The position numbers and the translations under genes are program-made. Below the pieces are notes generated by a model that did not search any database, was not told the DNA's origin, and worked only from the letters and a program-made list of their open reading frames with translations. From the NCBI RefSeq assembly GCF_025245835.1, contig NZ_JAOBWS010000002.1, positions 62,001 through 126,000 on the forward strand: 64,000 bases of DNA. The letters run 5' to 3'. This DNA comes from Rheinheimera sp. 4Y26 (GTDB taxonomy: Bacteria; Pseudomonadota; Gammaproteobacteria; Enterobacterales; Alteromonadaceae). Shown one piece after another: positions 18,104 to 27,087 of the stretch (positions within the stretch are counted from its first letter, which is position 1; each line of letters starts with the position of its first letter).

Positions 18104-18135
18104 AAAAAAGACCGGCTTTTGCCGGTCTTTTTTTT
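18104..18135 (+). terminator. Terminator after typA
   Basis: A GACCGGC/GCCGGTC stem (18110-18116, 18121-18127) with a TTTT loop is followed by eight T's and preceded by six A's. Confidence 0.9.
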
Positions 18136-18251
18136 GGCTGTTTTTCGCTGGCTAGCTGTACAAAGCAGACAAAAATGATGGCAAGTCGGTACAGAGCTGT
18201 GTATTGTTCGGCTGTTTAACGGCAAGAGGCAGCTAAGTTTGCAGGAGCAGC

Positions 18252-19850
18252 ATGACGTCGCGGCGCGCTTTTTATAAAGACAAAACAGTGTTGGTGGTGG
18301 ACGATTCAGATCAGATCCGCAGTTACGTGAAGAGCATGTTATTGCTGATTGGGTTTGATGATGCTGTGCTGGCGAGGGACGCCGATATGGCATTGAGTTA
18401 CTGCCGCCGGATGTCTTTTGATTTTATTCTGTGTGATTTCCACCTGGGGCAGGGCCGTAATGGCTATCAGCTGCTGGAAGTGCTGCGTACGGAAAAATTA
18501 CTTAAAGCCGATTGTTGTTTTCTGGTGGTCAGCGCCGAGCGCCAACGCCAGGCAGTGCATGGCATGATTGAATTTCAGCCCGCCGATTATCTGCTCAAAC
18601 CTTTTAGTTATGCTGAGCTTGAACGTCGTATTTCCAGAGCCTATCACACCCGCCATACACTGCAGCTGGCCTATCAGGCGATTAGTAGCCAGGACTATGA
18701 AGACGCCATTCTCGCCTGTGACCATGTCATTGAATATAAGAGCCAATATGTGATGCATGCCAGCAGGCTTAAAGCTGAACTGTTATTAAAACTGGAACGT
18801 TTTGACGAAGCTGAACATTTATATCTGTGGGCACTGACCGTCCGTGAATTTGGCTGGGCCAAACTGGGGCTGGCCGTCACTTATGGTTATCAGGGCCGGG
18901 CCGGTGAAGCCGAAGCTTTGCTACTGGAATTGTCACAGCAGGCGGAAACCAAAGTAGAAGCGATGGACTGGCTAACCCGGTTATATATCAGCCAGAGCAA
19001 AGCCAAAGAAGCGCTGGATATTGTCGAACAGGTGGCGCGTTATTCACCAAAAAATTATTTACGTCAGCATGTAATGGCGCATTTAGCCGTGATCGACAAT
19101 CAGAAACAGCTGGCAGCGAATATTCACCAGAAGTTGCTGAGTTCAGCCCGTTATTCAATGCATGACACTGCAGACAATATGCTCAATTACGCCAGAGCAC
19201 TGTTGGAGGTGGCGCGGGATCAGCAGGGCAAAGAGCAGCAGGAAACCTTTGGTAAAATTGATAACTTTATCAGCACCATTAAAAAACGCTTTCACCCGGC
19301 TAGTTTTGAACATGACAGACTGGTACTGGAAGCGCGGATGTTGTTCCTGCAAGGCAAAACGCAAAAAGGCCTGGTGCTGCTGGAAAGTAGCGAGCAGTTG
19401 TCGCTGGAAAAAACCTTATCTGTGGCTGGTATGCTCGACAGAGCCAGGGCGTATTTTGAAAGTGACAATCTGGCGATGTGTGAACACTATATGGCGGCTA
19501 TCGCCACAGTAGCACACGACGATGATCTGTATTGCAGTGCGCTGAACCTGATGATGCAACACGAAAAACAAAAGCAGCAGCAGTTACGGCAGCAAGCAGA
19601 GGTCGAGGGCCAGAGTCATTATTCCAAAGCTATCGACTATTTCCGTTATGCGCTGGAACAAACGCCGGGCAACGTCAACATTGCGTTAAACCTGTTGCAA
19701 GCTATTAGCGCCCGTGAGCAACTGAATGCGGATTTAACAGCACTGGCACAACATTGTGTCGAAATTATTGAAAGTGGCTGGTTGCCGGCAGAACAACAAA
19801 AACGCTACCAGGTGATTTTAAGCCACATCGAGCTGCCCGCCGCTGACTGA
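18252..19850 (+). CDS. Response regulator with TPR-type effector region
   Basis: The 532-residue protein starts with a receiver domain (about residues 10-130): acidic pocket VVDDSD, phosphoacceptor D62 in ILCDFHLG, and conserved K in YLLKPF. The rest is helical with tetratricopeptide-like repeats (about 135-520), such as the AYQAISSQDYEDAILACDHV and KLERFDEAEHLYLWAL regions. There is no DNA-binding or enzymatic output domain, so output is probably through protein-protein contact. No kinase gene is adjacent. AGGAG precedes ATG 18252. The specific function is unknown. Confidence 0.82.
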   Translation: MTSRRAFYKDKTVLVVDDSDQIRSYVKSMLLLIGFDDAVLARDADMALSYCRRMSFDFILCDFHLGQGRNGYQLLEVLRTEKLLKADCCFLVVSAERQRQAVHGMIEFQPADYLLKPFSYAELERRISRAYHTRHTLQLAYQAISSQDYEDAILACDHVIEYKSQYVMHASRLKAELLLKLERFDEAEHLYLWALTVREFGWAKLGLAVTYGYQGRAGEAEALLLELSQQAETKVEAMDWLTRLYISQSKAKEALDIVEQVARYSPKNYLRQHVMAHLAVIDNQKQLAANIHQKLLSSARYSMHDTADNMLNYARALLEVARDQQGKEQQETFGKIDNFISTIKKRFHPASFEHDRLVLEARMLFLQGKTQKGLVLLESSEQLSLEKTLSVAGMLDRARAYFESDNLAMCEHYMAAIATVAHDDDLYCSALNLMMQHEKQKQQQLRQQAEVEGQSHYSKAIDYFRYALEQTPGNVNIALNLLQAISAREQLNADLTALAQHCVEIIESGWLPAEQQKRYQVILSHIELPAAD

Positions 19851-19917
19851 CCCTGTACTGGTAATTGTGGGCGGCATTTTGTAAACTTGCCGCCAATTCT
19901 AAGACAGGAAACCGCTT

Positions 19918-20943
19918 ATGTTATCTGCATTTAACCGGGTTGTGCTGCTTTTTTCGGCTGCAACATTATTCAGCTGCACACCCGCCGATCCTATCCAGAA
20001 GTTTTCCGGTCCGGCACAGGGCTCCACTTACAATATCAGTTTTTGGTCAGAACAACCGGTGGACGCCGCTGCATTAAAAAAGCAGGTTGAAGCCGAGCTT
20101 GAACGGATTGATCTGGCTATGTCCAATTACCGGCCTGACTCGGTGATTGAAAAATTTAACCAGCAACAAAGTACTGAAGCAGTGGAAGTCGGCACTGAAT
20201 TGGTGCAACTGGTAGAACAGGCCCGTTTTGTGTCGTCACAAAGCCAGGGTTGTTACGACTTAACCGTCAAACCTTTATTTGAACTCTGGGGTTTTAAAGC
20301 CGACAAGTTTAATCAGCCGACCGCACAACAGCTTGCCGACACGCTGGCGCTGATCGGCATGGAAAAAATTCAGCAGCGCAGCCCTTCGATGCTGGCCAAA
20401 CAGGTGCCCCAGCTGCGCGTCGATGTGTCCTCGATAGCGCAGGGCTGGACAGTGGCACAGCTTGCCAAAATTCTGGAGCAGGCCGGGGTGCAGAATTATC
20501 TGGTTGAAGTAGGTGGTGAGTTGCAGGTTAAAGGCAAAAAACCACAACAGCAGGCCTGGAAAGTGGCGATAGAAAAGCCGTTGCCTGGTTCACAAACCCT
20601 GCAAAAAGTCATTACGGTGCAGCAGTCTGAGCCTATGGCGGTGATGACTTCCGGCACCTATCGTCATTATTTTGATGCTGATGGTAAAAGATATAGCCAT
20701 GTGCTGGATGCGCGTATTGGTGCGCCGGTCAAACACAATACAGTCTCTACTACTGTGCTGATTGAAAACCCGACTTTGGGGGATGCCTGGTCCACTGCCT
20801 TTTTGTGTATGGGCAGTCAGGATGGCAAGGCAGTGGCAGACCGCCTGGGTATGAAAGTGTTGTTTATTGACCAGATTGATGATGAACTGGTTGAGATCAG
20901 CAGCGAAGCGCTGAGCAATACCAAAACAGTAACCATGCAATAA
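19918..20943 (+). CDS. apbE: FAD:protein FMN transferase ApbE (lipoprotein)
   Basis: ApbE transfers FMN from FAD to a threonine of target flavoproteins such as NqrB/NqrC and RnfG in the periplasm. The 341 residues start with a lipoprotein signal peptide ending LFSC (C20). Family motifs are GSTYNISFW, SNYRPDSVIEKFN, LRVDVSSIAQGWTVAQLA, the FAD pocket VGGELQVKG, VMTSGTYRHYF and SHVLDARIGAPV. The usual partner genes nqr/rnf are not in the window. AGGAAA precedes the start. Confidence 0.94.
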   Translation: MLSAFNRVVLLFSAATLFSCTPADPIQKFSGPAQGSTYNISFWSEQPVDAAALKKQVEAELERIDLAMSNYRPDSVIEKFNQQQSTEAVEVGTELVQLVEQARFVSSQSQGCYDLTVKPLFELWGFKADKFNQPTAQQLADTLALIGMEKIQQRSPSMLAKQVPQLRVDVSSIAQGWTVAQLAKILEQAGVQNYLVEVGGELQVKGKKPQQQAWKVAIEKPLPGSQTLQKVITVQQSEPMAVMTSGTYRHYFDADGKRYSHVLDARIGAPVKHNTVSTTVLIENPTLGDAWSTAFLCMGSQDGKAVADRLGMKVLFIDQIDDELVEISSEALSNTKTVTMQ

Positions 20944-21011
20944 CGCAATCAGGCGGCAGGCAATGTTGCAAGGTGGCGCGGGCTGCAGCAAAAGTCGGAT
21001 GACGGAACGGG

Positions 21012-21920
21012 ATGTCTGAGGTGAAACTGAGCAAAATCACTGCAGTGCTGCAGCAGAGCTGGCGGCTGGTGCAGCTTTATCTGCAGCGCTGTCAGCATGA
21101 TCAGGTGGGCATGATCGGCGGTTATCTGGCTTATATCTCGTTATTGTCGCTGGTACCACTGTTGGCCGTAGCCTTTTCTGTGTTAAACGCCTTTCCGATG
21201 TTTGCCGGTCTGCGCCAACAAATCGAAAGTTTTTTATACGCCAATATAGTGCCGTCGCGCGGTGTTGAAATTCAGACCTATATCAATGGTTTTGTTGAAA
21301 ATATCGGTCAGATGACCACTGTTGGTGTGATGTTCCTGGTGGTGGTGGCTTTAATGCTGATCCACAACATCGACAAAACCCTGAATAAGATCTGGCGGGT
21401 GCAAAAACGGCCCAGAGTGATGATTTCATTATCTATTTACTGGATGATTTTAACTCTGGGGCCGATTTTACTCGGCAGCTCAATCGCATTAACCTCCTAT
21501 TTAGTGTCTTTTACCCATCTGGCCGATAACTACACGCCTTGGTTATCCACTTTGATGTTGCGACTGGCACCTTATGCTTTTTCGTTGCTGGCATTTTTTA
21601 TGTTGTATCAGCTGGTGCCGAATATCAAAGTGCGGTATAGCCATGCGCTGTGGGGCGCGCTCTTTAGCTCAGTGTTATTTGAAATGCTGAAAAAAGGTTT
21701 TGCGTTATATATTCAGCATTTTCCGTCTTATCAGGCAATTTATGGTGCGCTGGCGCTGGTGCCGATTTTATTTGTCTGGGTCTATTTATCCTGGCTGGTG
21801 GTGTTATTAGGCGCTGAACTGACGGCTTTGTTACAGGAGCTGGAGCACAGGCAACTAACAGCACAACGTCATCATCAACAGCAGGCACAAGTTTCGGAGT
21901 CAACTGATGTATCGCACTGA
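21012..21920 (+). CDS. yihY: YihY/BrkB-family inner-membrane protein
   Basis: YihY/BrkB proteins are polytopic inner-membrane proteins of uncertain function (once misnamed ribonuclease BN). The 302 residues contain about six membrane helices; family features are the GGYLAYISLLSLVPLLAV helix, the HNIDKTLNKIWRV motif, NIKVRYSHALWGALFSS and the FVWVYLSWLVVLLGAEL end. The Gln/His-rich cytoplasmic tail overlaps pip by 14 bp, suggesting coupling. The order yihY...dtd...yiiD is conserved from E. coli. Confidence 0.92.
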   Translation: MSEVKLSKITAVLQQSWRLVQLYLQRCQHDQVGMIGGYLAYISLLSLVPLLAVAFSVLNAFPMFAGLRQQIESFLYANIVPSRGVEIQTYINGFVENIGQMTTVGVMFLVVVALMLIHNIDKTLNKIWRVQKRPRVMISLSIYWMILTLGPILLGSSIALTSYLVSFTHLADNYTPWLSTLMLRLAPYAFSLLAFFMLYQLVPNIKVRYSHALWGALFSSVLFEMLKKGFALYIQHFPSYQAIYGALALVPILFVWVYLSWLVVLLGAELTALLQELEHRQLTAQRHHQQQAQVSESTDVSH

Positions 21921-22872
21921 ACCAGTGGAAACTTATCAGACGTTTTTTCTCGACCGGCCTGATGGCCATCGTATATACGTGGAACAAAGCGGTAATCCAC
22001 AGGGCATTCCGGTGCTGATGTGTCACGGCGGTCCGGGTGGCGGCAGTTCACCTTTTCAGCGCACTTTATTTGATGCCAGTCGTTATCGCATTGTGTTATT
22101 TGACCAGCGCGGTTGTGGCCAGTCCACCCCTTTTGCCAGCCTTGAAGCCAATACCACAGCCACCCTTTGTGAAGATATGGAAGCAATACGGCAGCATTTA
22201 CAGATTGAGCGCTGGGTGGTGGCCGGCGGCTCCTGGGGCAGCACACTGGCACTTTATTATGGTCAGCAGCACCCAGAGCGGTGTTTGGGTTTTATTTTGC
22301 GTGGCATTTTTCTGGCAAGGCCACAGGATATTGACTGGTTATACCGGCCGGGCGGTGGCGCCAGTCAGTTATTTCCCGATTATTTTGCCGATTTTATGGC
22401 GCCTATCGCCGGCATGGCGGGGCTTGATGTACTGGTGGCATACCAGCAGTTATTACAGCACCCGGATGCTGCTGTGCAGCTTGCTGCAGCACAGGCCTGG
22501 AGTTTGTGGGAAGCCAGAGTGGCGACTTTATTACCCAATCAGAATATGCGCGCCGGCGCAGTGGAAGCTGAATCGGCACTGCCGCTTGCCCGCATCGAAA
22601 ACCACTATTTTTTACATCACTGTTTTATGGCCCCCGATCAGCTGCTCAGAGATTTAAACCGGGTTCGCCATTTGCCCTGTTATATAGTGCACGGCCGTTA
22701 TGACATTGTGTGCAAAATGGAAAATGCCTGGACTTTGTCACAGCAGTGGCCGGGTTCAGTGCTGAAAATAGTGCAGGATGCCGGACATTCCGCCAGTGAG
22801 GCCGGCATTTGCCGGGCTTTATATCAGATGTCTTTGTTGTTGGCCGACCGTTTAACTGCTCAGGAAGTATAA
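21907..22872 (+). CDS. pip: Proline iminopeptidase
   Basis: This alpha/beta-hydrolase releases N-terminal proline from peptides in the cytosol. The 321 residues contain the signature HGGPGGGSSPF, FDQRGCGQS, the nucleophile elbow GGSWGS with S109, an acid in GRYDIVC and the catalytic His in DAGHSASE. GGAG precedes ATG 21907, inside the end of yihY. The stop codon is immediately followed by the dtd start. Confidence 0.94.
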   Translation: MYRTEPVETYQTFFLDRPDGHRIYVEQSGNPQGIPVLMCHGGPGGGSSPFQRTLFDASRYRIVLFDQRGCGQSTPFASLEANTTATLCEDMEAIRQHLQIERWVVAGGSWGSTLALYYGQQHPERCLGFILRGIFLARPQDIDWLYRPGGGASQLFPDYFADFMAPIAGMAGLDVLVAYQQLLQHPDAAVQLAAAQAWSLWEARVATLLPNQNMRAGAVEAESALPLARIENHYFLHHCFMAPDQLLRDLNRVRHLPCYIVHGRYDIVCKMENAWTLSQQWPGSVLKIVQDAGHSASEAGICRALYQMSLLLADRLTAQEV

Positions 22873-23310
22873 ATGATTGCGTTGTTACAAAGGGTGCGTC
22901 GCGCCAGCGTAGAGGTTGAAGGGCAGTTGGTAGGGGATATTGGCACCGGTCTGCTGGTGTTGCTTGGGGTTGAGGCCGGCGACGATTTGCAGAAAATGCA
23001 AAAACTGGCAGATAAAGTGCTGAAATACCGCGTTTTTAACGACGAAAACGGCAAAATGAACCTGAATGTACAACAAAAAGGTGGTGCTTTGCTGGTGGTG
23101 TCACAGTTTACCCTGGCGGCAGATACCAATTCAGGCTTGCGACCCAGTTTTACGCCGGCTGCTTTGCCATCAGTGGCTGAACCTTTATATCTGGCATTTG
23201 CCGGCTATTGCAAAGCCCAGGGGCTACAGGTGGCCACAGGCCAGTTTGGTGCCGATATGCAGGTGAGTCTGGTCAATGATGGCCCTGTGACCTTTTGGTT
23301 GCAGGTGTAA
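22873..23310 (+). CDS. dtd: D-aminoacyl-tRNA deacylase
   Basis: Dtd removes D-amino acids mischarged on tRNA, a proofreading step. The 145-residue length is typical. The active-site SQFTLAADT motif and the C-terminal cross-subunit [11 protein letters not shown] (Gly-cis-Pro) are present. ATG abuts the pip stop with no gap, and AGGAAG at 22862-22867 is the ribosome site, so yihY-pip-dtd form one operon. Confidence 0.96.
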   Translation: MIALLQRVRRASVEVEGQLVGDIGTGLLVLLGVEAGDDLQKMQKLADKVLKYRVFNDENGKMNLNVQQKGGALLVVSQFTLAADTNSGLRPSFTPAALPSVAEPLYLAFAGYCKAQGLQVATGQFGADMQVSLVNDGPVTFWLQV

Positions 23311-23317
23311 GTTATTG

Positions 23318-23971
23318 TTATTCAGCGCGCAGCTGTAGAATTTTATTCAGATAGCCTTCCACCTCAAAGATCTGCAGCCGGTAATTGACCTTGTTGGCAA
23401 AAGATTGCACTAATGGCAAAAACTCCGGTGCCGGCAGGTTCAGCAATATCACGCCAGGTGGACTTTGCAATTGCATTAATTGATGTAATAACCAGGCCCA
23501 GTCTGCGGGCCAGGGGTACAGGTCAACAAAAATCACTTCATAACACAGCTGCTTTGCCAGTGCCTGCAGACAAAATTGTTGGGCTGTTGTGCACAGTAGT
23601 TGTTCGGTTTTTACCGGTAGAAAAAATTGCTGATAAACCTCAACGATAATGGCGTTTTGTTCCACAGTACTGAGTTGCCGCTCCGGCCAGCGGCTGGTTA
23701 CAGCGCGGCTGAATTCACCGGCGCCAAGGCCGAGTTGTAATAAATGCCGCCAGCATAGAGATTCCAGTAACTGCAGCAGCAATTTCAGATGAGGGTAGGT
23801 TACAGCAGCGGGGTTTTGCAGTTGCATCTGGCCCTGACGCTGACCATTTAACAACAGATAACGGCAGCCGTGATCCTGCAGCACCTGAATGCTCAGCTCT
23901 GGCTGTGCCTGATGTGCCGGCAAGCGCCGCCAGTACAGTATGGCTTGAGTTTCATTGTTGCTTTGCTCCAC
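23318..23971 (-). CDS. Spermidine-synthase-like methyltransferase-fold protein
   Basis: The 217-residue protein has a Rossmann-type SAM-binding pattern: motif I LLQLGLGAGEFSRAV, an acidic end of the second strand (LSTVEQNAIIVEVYQQFF), and EVIFVDLYPW for the third strand. The order resembles SpeE-family proteins, but the N-terminal beta-domain is short and the catalytic Asp pair of true spermidine synthases is not evident, so polyamine synthesis should not be assumed. It is inserted on the opposite strand between dtd and yiiD, which are adjacent in E. coli. Confidence 0.7.
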   Translation of the reverse strand: MEQSNNETQAILYWRRLPAHQAQPELSIQVLQDHGCRYLLLNGQRQGQMQLQNPAAVTYPHLKLLLQLLESLCWRHLLQLGLGAGEFSRAVTSRWPERQLSTVEQNAIIVEVYQQFFLPVKTEQLLCTTAQQFCLQALAKQLCYEVIFVDLYPWPADWAWLLHQLMQLQSPPGVILLNLPAPEFLPLVQSFANKVNYRLQIFEVEGYLNKILQLRAE

Positions 23972-24044
23972 AATGCCCCCAAATTGCTTGGACAGCTGAA
24001 CGCCGTACTGGCGAATAAAGCTGTTTTTATAGAAGGAAAAACCG

Positions 24045-24950
24045 ATGAAATGGCAGCTTATCGCGCCGCAGACTGAAGCTCAATGGCAGGCCTATTTTCA
24101 ACTGCGTTATCAGGTGCTCAGGGCGCCCTGGTTACAACCACCCGGCTCTGAGCGGGATGAGCTGGAAGATAAAGCAATACACCGGATGATCATAAGCTCA
24201 GGCGGTGAAGTTCTGGCCGTCGGGCGTTTGCATCTGGTGGATGCAGAAAAAGCCCAGGTGCGTTATATGGCGGTGGCCGAGCAGGCGAGAGGGCAGGGAC
24301 TCGGGCTTTTACTGCTACAGGAGCTGGAACAACAAGCGGTAGCGCAGGGTGCCAGTTTGTTGATCCTTAATGCCAGAGAAAGTGCCATCGGGTTTTACCA
24401 GCAAGCCGGTTATCAACATGGCGCTGAGCAACCACCGCTCTATGGTATTGCCCATCAGCAGATGTGGAAAACCCTGCGTGTAGCGGGTAACCCGCAGAGT
24501 TATCAACAAAGCTGCGACACCTTAGTGGCGCTGTGGCATCAAACTATTCCGCTGTCGGCTTATATGCAGCTTGGTATTGAAAAATTTGATGGCAGCACAC
24601 TTTATTGTCAGGCGGCATTAGCGCCTAATCAGAACCTGCACCACACCATGTTTGCCGGCAGCATTTATGCGCTGGGCACCCTGACTGGATGGGGACTGGT
24701 GTATCTGCAATTGCAGAGTCTGGGATTAGACGGTGACATAGTGCTGGCCGATGGTCGTATCCGCTATCTGGCACCACTGAAAAATCAGCCCAGGGCCAGA
24801 GTGAGTTTGTTGCAGGTGCGCGGCAGTCTGCAGGCCTTGGCTCAGGGCAAAAAAGTCCGGCAAAGCCTGAGTGTCGAATTGCTGGATGCTGATCAGGTGG
24901 TGGCGGAATTTGAAGGCCGTTTTGTGGTGTTGCCAAAACATGGGAACTGA
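24045..24950 (+). CDS. fabY: GNAT acyltransferase fused to hotdog thioesterase-like domain (YiiD/FabY)
   Basis: E. coli YiiD, renamed FabY, has the same two-domain layout and is linked to initiation of fatty acid synthesis. The 301 residues consist of an N-terminal GNAT domain (about 1-145; acetyl-CoA loop ARGQGLGLLLLQ, NARESAIGFYQQAGY) and a C-terminal YiiD-type hotdog domain (about 155-300; HHTMFAGSIYALGTLTGWG, IRYLAPLKNQPRARV). AAGGA precedes ATG 24045. It lies downstream of dtd as in E. coli, apart from one inserted gene. Confidence 0.87.
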   Translation: MKWQLIAPQTEAQWQAYFQLRYQVLRAPWLQPPGSERDELEDKAIHRMIISSGGEVLAVGRLHLVDAEKAQVRYMAVAEQARGQGLGLLLLQELEQQAVAQGASLLILNARESAIGFYQQAGYQHGAEQPPLYGIAHQQMWKTLRVAGNPQSYQQSCDTLVALWHQTIPLSAYMQLGIEKFDGSTLYCQAALAPNQNLHHTMFAGSIYALGTLTGWGLVYLQLQSLGLDGDIVLADGRIRYLAPLKNQPRARVSLLQVRGSLQALAQGKKVRQSLSVELLDADQVVAEFEGRFVVLPKHGN

Positions 24951-24954
24951 TTTG

Positions 24955-25761
24955 ATGCGCGGTAAAATTGTGATCGTCGGCTGTGGCTGGTTGGGGCAGC
25001 AATTAGGCGTCAGCCTGGCCAGGGTTGGTTATCAGCTGTATGGCAGCCGTCAGTCAGAGCAGGCTTTGTTGCAGTTACCGGTAGAAATCACGCCTATGCT
25101 GCTGCAGCTGCCGCAGCTTTGTTTAAGCAAAGCACAACAACAAATCTGGCAGGATGCCTGGGTTATTTGTGCTTTGCCACCCTCGGCTAAAACACGCAGT
25201 GAGGAAGACTATCTGTTGCTGTTACGTAACGTTGCTCAGCTTGCAAATCAGGCCGGGGTGCGTGGCTTGATCCATTGCTCCAGTACCGGTGTTTATCAAG
25301 GGTTGGCAGGAGAAGTAAGCGAAAAATCAGTGTTGGCGGACGATGCCAAATCGAGGTTTTTGCGCCTGGCAGAACAGGAATTACAGCAGGTAAACCCTTG
25401 TGTTACGTTACGTCTGGCCGGTTTGATTGGCCCTGGTCGTCACCCTGCCAGATTCTGCAGCGGACGTGTATTGCAAGGTGCTGAGTTGCCGGTGAATATG
25501 GTGCATGCGGCCGATATTGCCGCTTTTATCATCCAGTTACTGCAACAGCAGCCTGCGACCGATTGTTTTAATTTGTGCAGCCCTGAACATCCAACCAAAC
25601 AACAGTTTTATACCGCCGCAACCCAAAGTCAGGGCTTAGCTGCACCGCAATTTGCATCAGGCAGTGAGGTGGCAAGAGTGGTTTCAGCCGCTTATAGCCA
25701 AAGTGTGCCCGGTTTTTGTTATAGGTTTTCATCACCGGTACATGCGCTGCCATATTGTTGA
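24955..25761 (+). CDS. yeeZ: NAD(P)-binding SDR protein, YeeZ-like
   Basis: The 268-residue protein is an extended short-chain dehydrogenase/epimerase-type protein. It begins with the Rossmann motif IVIVGCGWLGQQLG and has CSSTGVYQG and LRLAGLIGPGRHPARF, which closely follow E. coli YeeZ, plus NMVHAADIAAFI and NLCSPEHPT. The substrate is unknown. ATG 24955, preceded by GGGAA at 24942-24946, is preferred to the longer frame reaching back into fabY. It starts 4 bp after the fabY stop and is probably co-transcribed. Confidence 0.82.
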   Translation: MRGKIVIVGCGWLGQQLGVSLARVGYQLYGSRQSEQALLQLPVEITPMLLQLPQLCLSKAQQQIWQDAWVICALPPSAKTRSEEDYLLLLRNVAQLANQAGVRGLIHCSSTGVYQGLAGEVSEKSVLADDAKSRFLRLAEQELQQVNPCVTLRLAGLIGPGRHPARFCSGRVLQGAELPVNMVHAADIAAFIIQLLQQQPATDCFNLCSPEHPTKQQFYTAATQSQGLAAPQFASGSEVARVVSAAYSQSVPGFCYRFSSPVHALPYC

Positions 25762-25855
25762 TCTTTATGATTTATCAGTTTTTTATCATGTAGTAATAAA
25801 GTCTCGATCTTCACACCAAAGCATACTGTCAGCCTATTCTGATCTGGGTGGTAGT

Positions 25856-26458
25856 ATGTCAAATCAATGGATGCTAGGCCTGACTCTTGTGGTGCTGCTG
25901 GGACTTTTTAGCGGATCTGCCTATGTATTGTTGCAGGAGCAAGTCAGATGGGACTGGCTTGGCAGCCTTTGGCGGGCAGACTGGATTTGGTGGGTTTTTA
26001 TGCTGGCTACGGCGCTTGCGGTATTGCTGAATTTATTGTTATTTGTGGCGACACCTTCTGTCATAAATATACTAAAACGCAAGCCTTTTCAGTCCGATGC
26101 TGAGAGGCAGTTGCAGTTCTTGACTGCACAGCAGCTGTTTTTCCGCCAATATGCCGGCTTATTACAACCGCTCAGTGGCAGCAGTGGCAGCAGCGAGCTT
26201 TATCTGTATAACGATGGCGGCTACCGGTTCTTGTTGCAGCTTTACCCTTGTCTGAATACTGAACCCGGACTTGATCAGTTGTGTCAGCTGTTCCAGCTGA
26301 TGTTAATCCATCAGTGTGATGGCGCTTTAGTCATTTCATTACAGCCGATGACAGCACAAGCCAAAATATTTGCCCGTGAGGCCAATATCCGGGCCACTGA
26401 TTTTTCGAGCCTGGCCCGGCAACTTGGCAGTGACGATTTTAGTACGGCAATCTGCTGA
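25856..26458 (+). CDS. Small membrane protein with possible degenerate nuclease-like domain
   Basis: I do not recognise this 200-residue protein. Two membrane helices (about residues 6-24 and 42-66) are followed by a soluble domain. The end of that domain, CDGALVISLQPMTAQAKIFAREANIRATDFSSLARQL with the preceding YNDGGYRFLLQLYPC, resembles the topology of Mrr/type IV restriction-endonuclease-like folds, whose C-terminal strand-helix reads (A)LVVTSG.FT..A..FA...I.LIDG..L. The catalytic D...QxK residues are not visible, so it would be inactive. The frame is open from 25652, overlapping yeeZ, but ATG 25856 starts just before the first helix and is more credible. Confidence 0.6.
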   Translation: MSNQWMLGLTLVVLLGLFSGSAYVLLQEQVRWDWLGSLWRADWIWWVFMLATALAVLLNLLLFVATPSVINILKRKPFQSDAERQLQFLTAQQLFFRQYAGLLQPLSGSSGSSELYLYNDGGYRFLLQLYPCLNTEPGLDQLCQLFQLMLIHQCDGALVISLQPMTAQAKIFAREANIRATDFSSLARQLGSDDFSTAIC

Positions 26459-26579
26459 GAAGCTGACAATATCAAGTTTTCGTCAGGTTTTTTTTGTCTC
26501 TATTTTGGCAATATGCAGAGGCGTTATCGATGAAAGGAACAACATAAATCCAGGGTTGGATAAAAAACGTTTCCTGCCT

Positions 26580-26606
26580 GGCTGGACTCAGTCCAGCCTT
26601 TTTCTT
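26580..26606 (+). terminator. Terminator downstream of the small membrane protein
   Basis: GGCTGGA and TCCAGCC (26580-26586, 26592-26598) enclose CTCAG and are followed by five T's. It closes the fabY-yeeZ-membrane-protein transcript. Confidence 0.8.
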
Positions 26607-27087
26607 TTGAATCGCTGAATTTTACGTGATCGGTGTTTTTGCCGTTTTGACTGGTGTGAGCAACTACCTGTCATGTAAATCTGCGTTAAATCTAATCTTT
26701 AAAACTCAGCCGGTTTTTTATTTTGTTGCCTGGAATAAGCTGCCGCATACTGTATTTGGCATCAAAAAGTTGCTGGTACCATTGCTGCTCCCGATGTTCG
26801 AACAACCAGCTGATGGAAAAATAACCGGCAGCAGAGTTGTTGTTGTGGCAGAGAACAACGGGTAGCAATCAGTATCAGGTGATGACACAAAATAGACAGC
26901 AACACATGGGGTGCGGTATCTGATAAAGCTGGGGTTGAGCAGAAGCCTGAATGTTATCTGGCAGTTTTTATGCTGTGCAGCCAGGTTGAATTTAACACCT
27001 GGCTGTCTGATGAGATAACAACCACCTTCAGCCGACGTGCTGTATTCCATCTCTGCCCAAATGAACCCGCGTTGTTTTGTTACCAGC
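26607..27087. other. Intergenic region without a recognised gene
   Basis: Small open frames on both strands (26626-26865 plus, 26718-27149 minus) show no start signal or family similarity. The minus frame also overlaps the chemoreceptor gene. I see no RNA gene or repeat here. Confidence 0.4.

Noticed and set aside
22037-22657. 206-codon plus-strand open frame
   Set aside because: It is an alternate frame of pip, which has all expected catalytic motifs.
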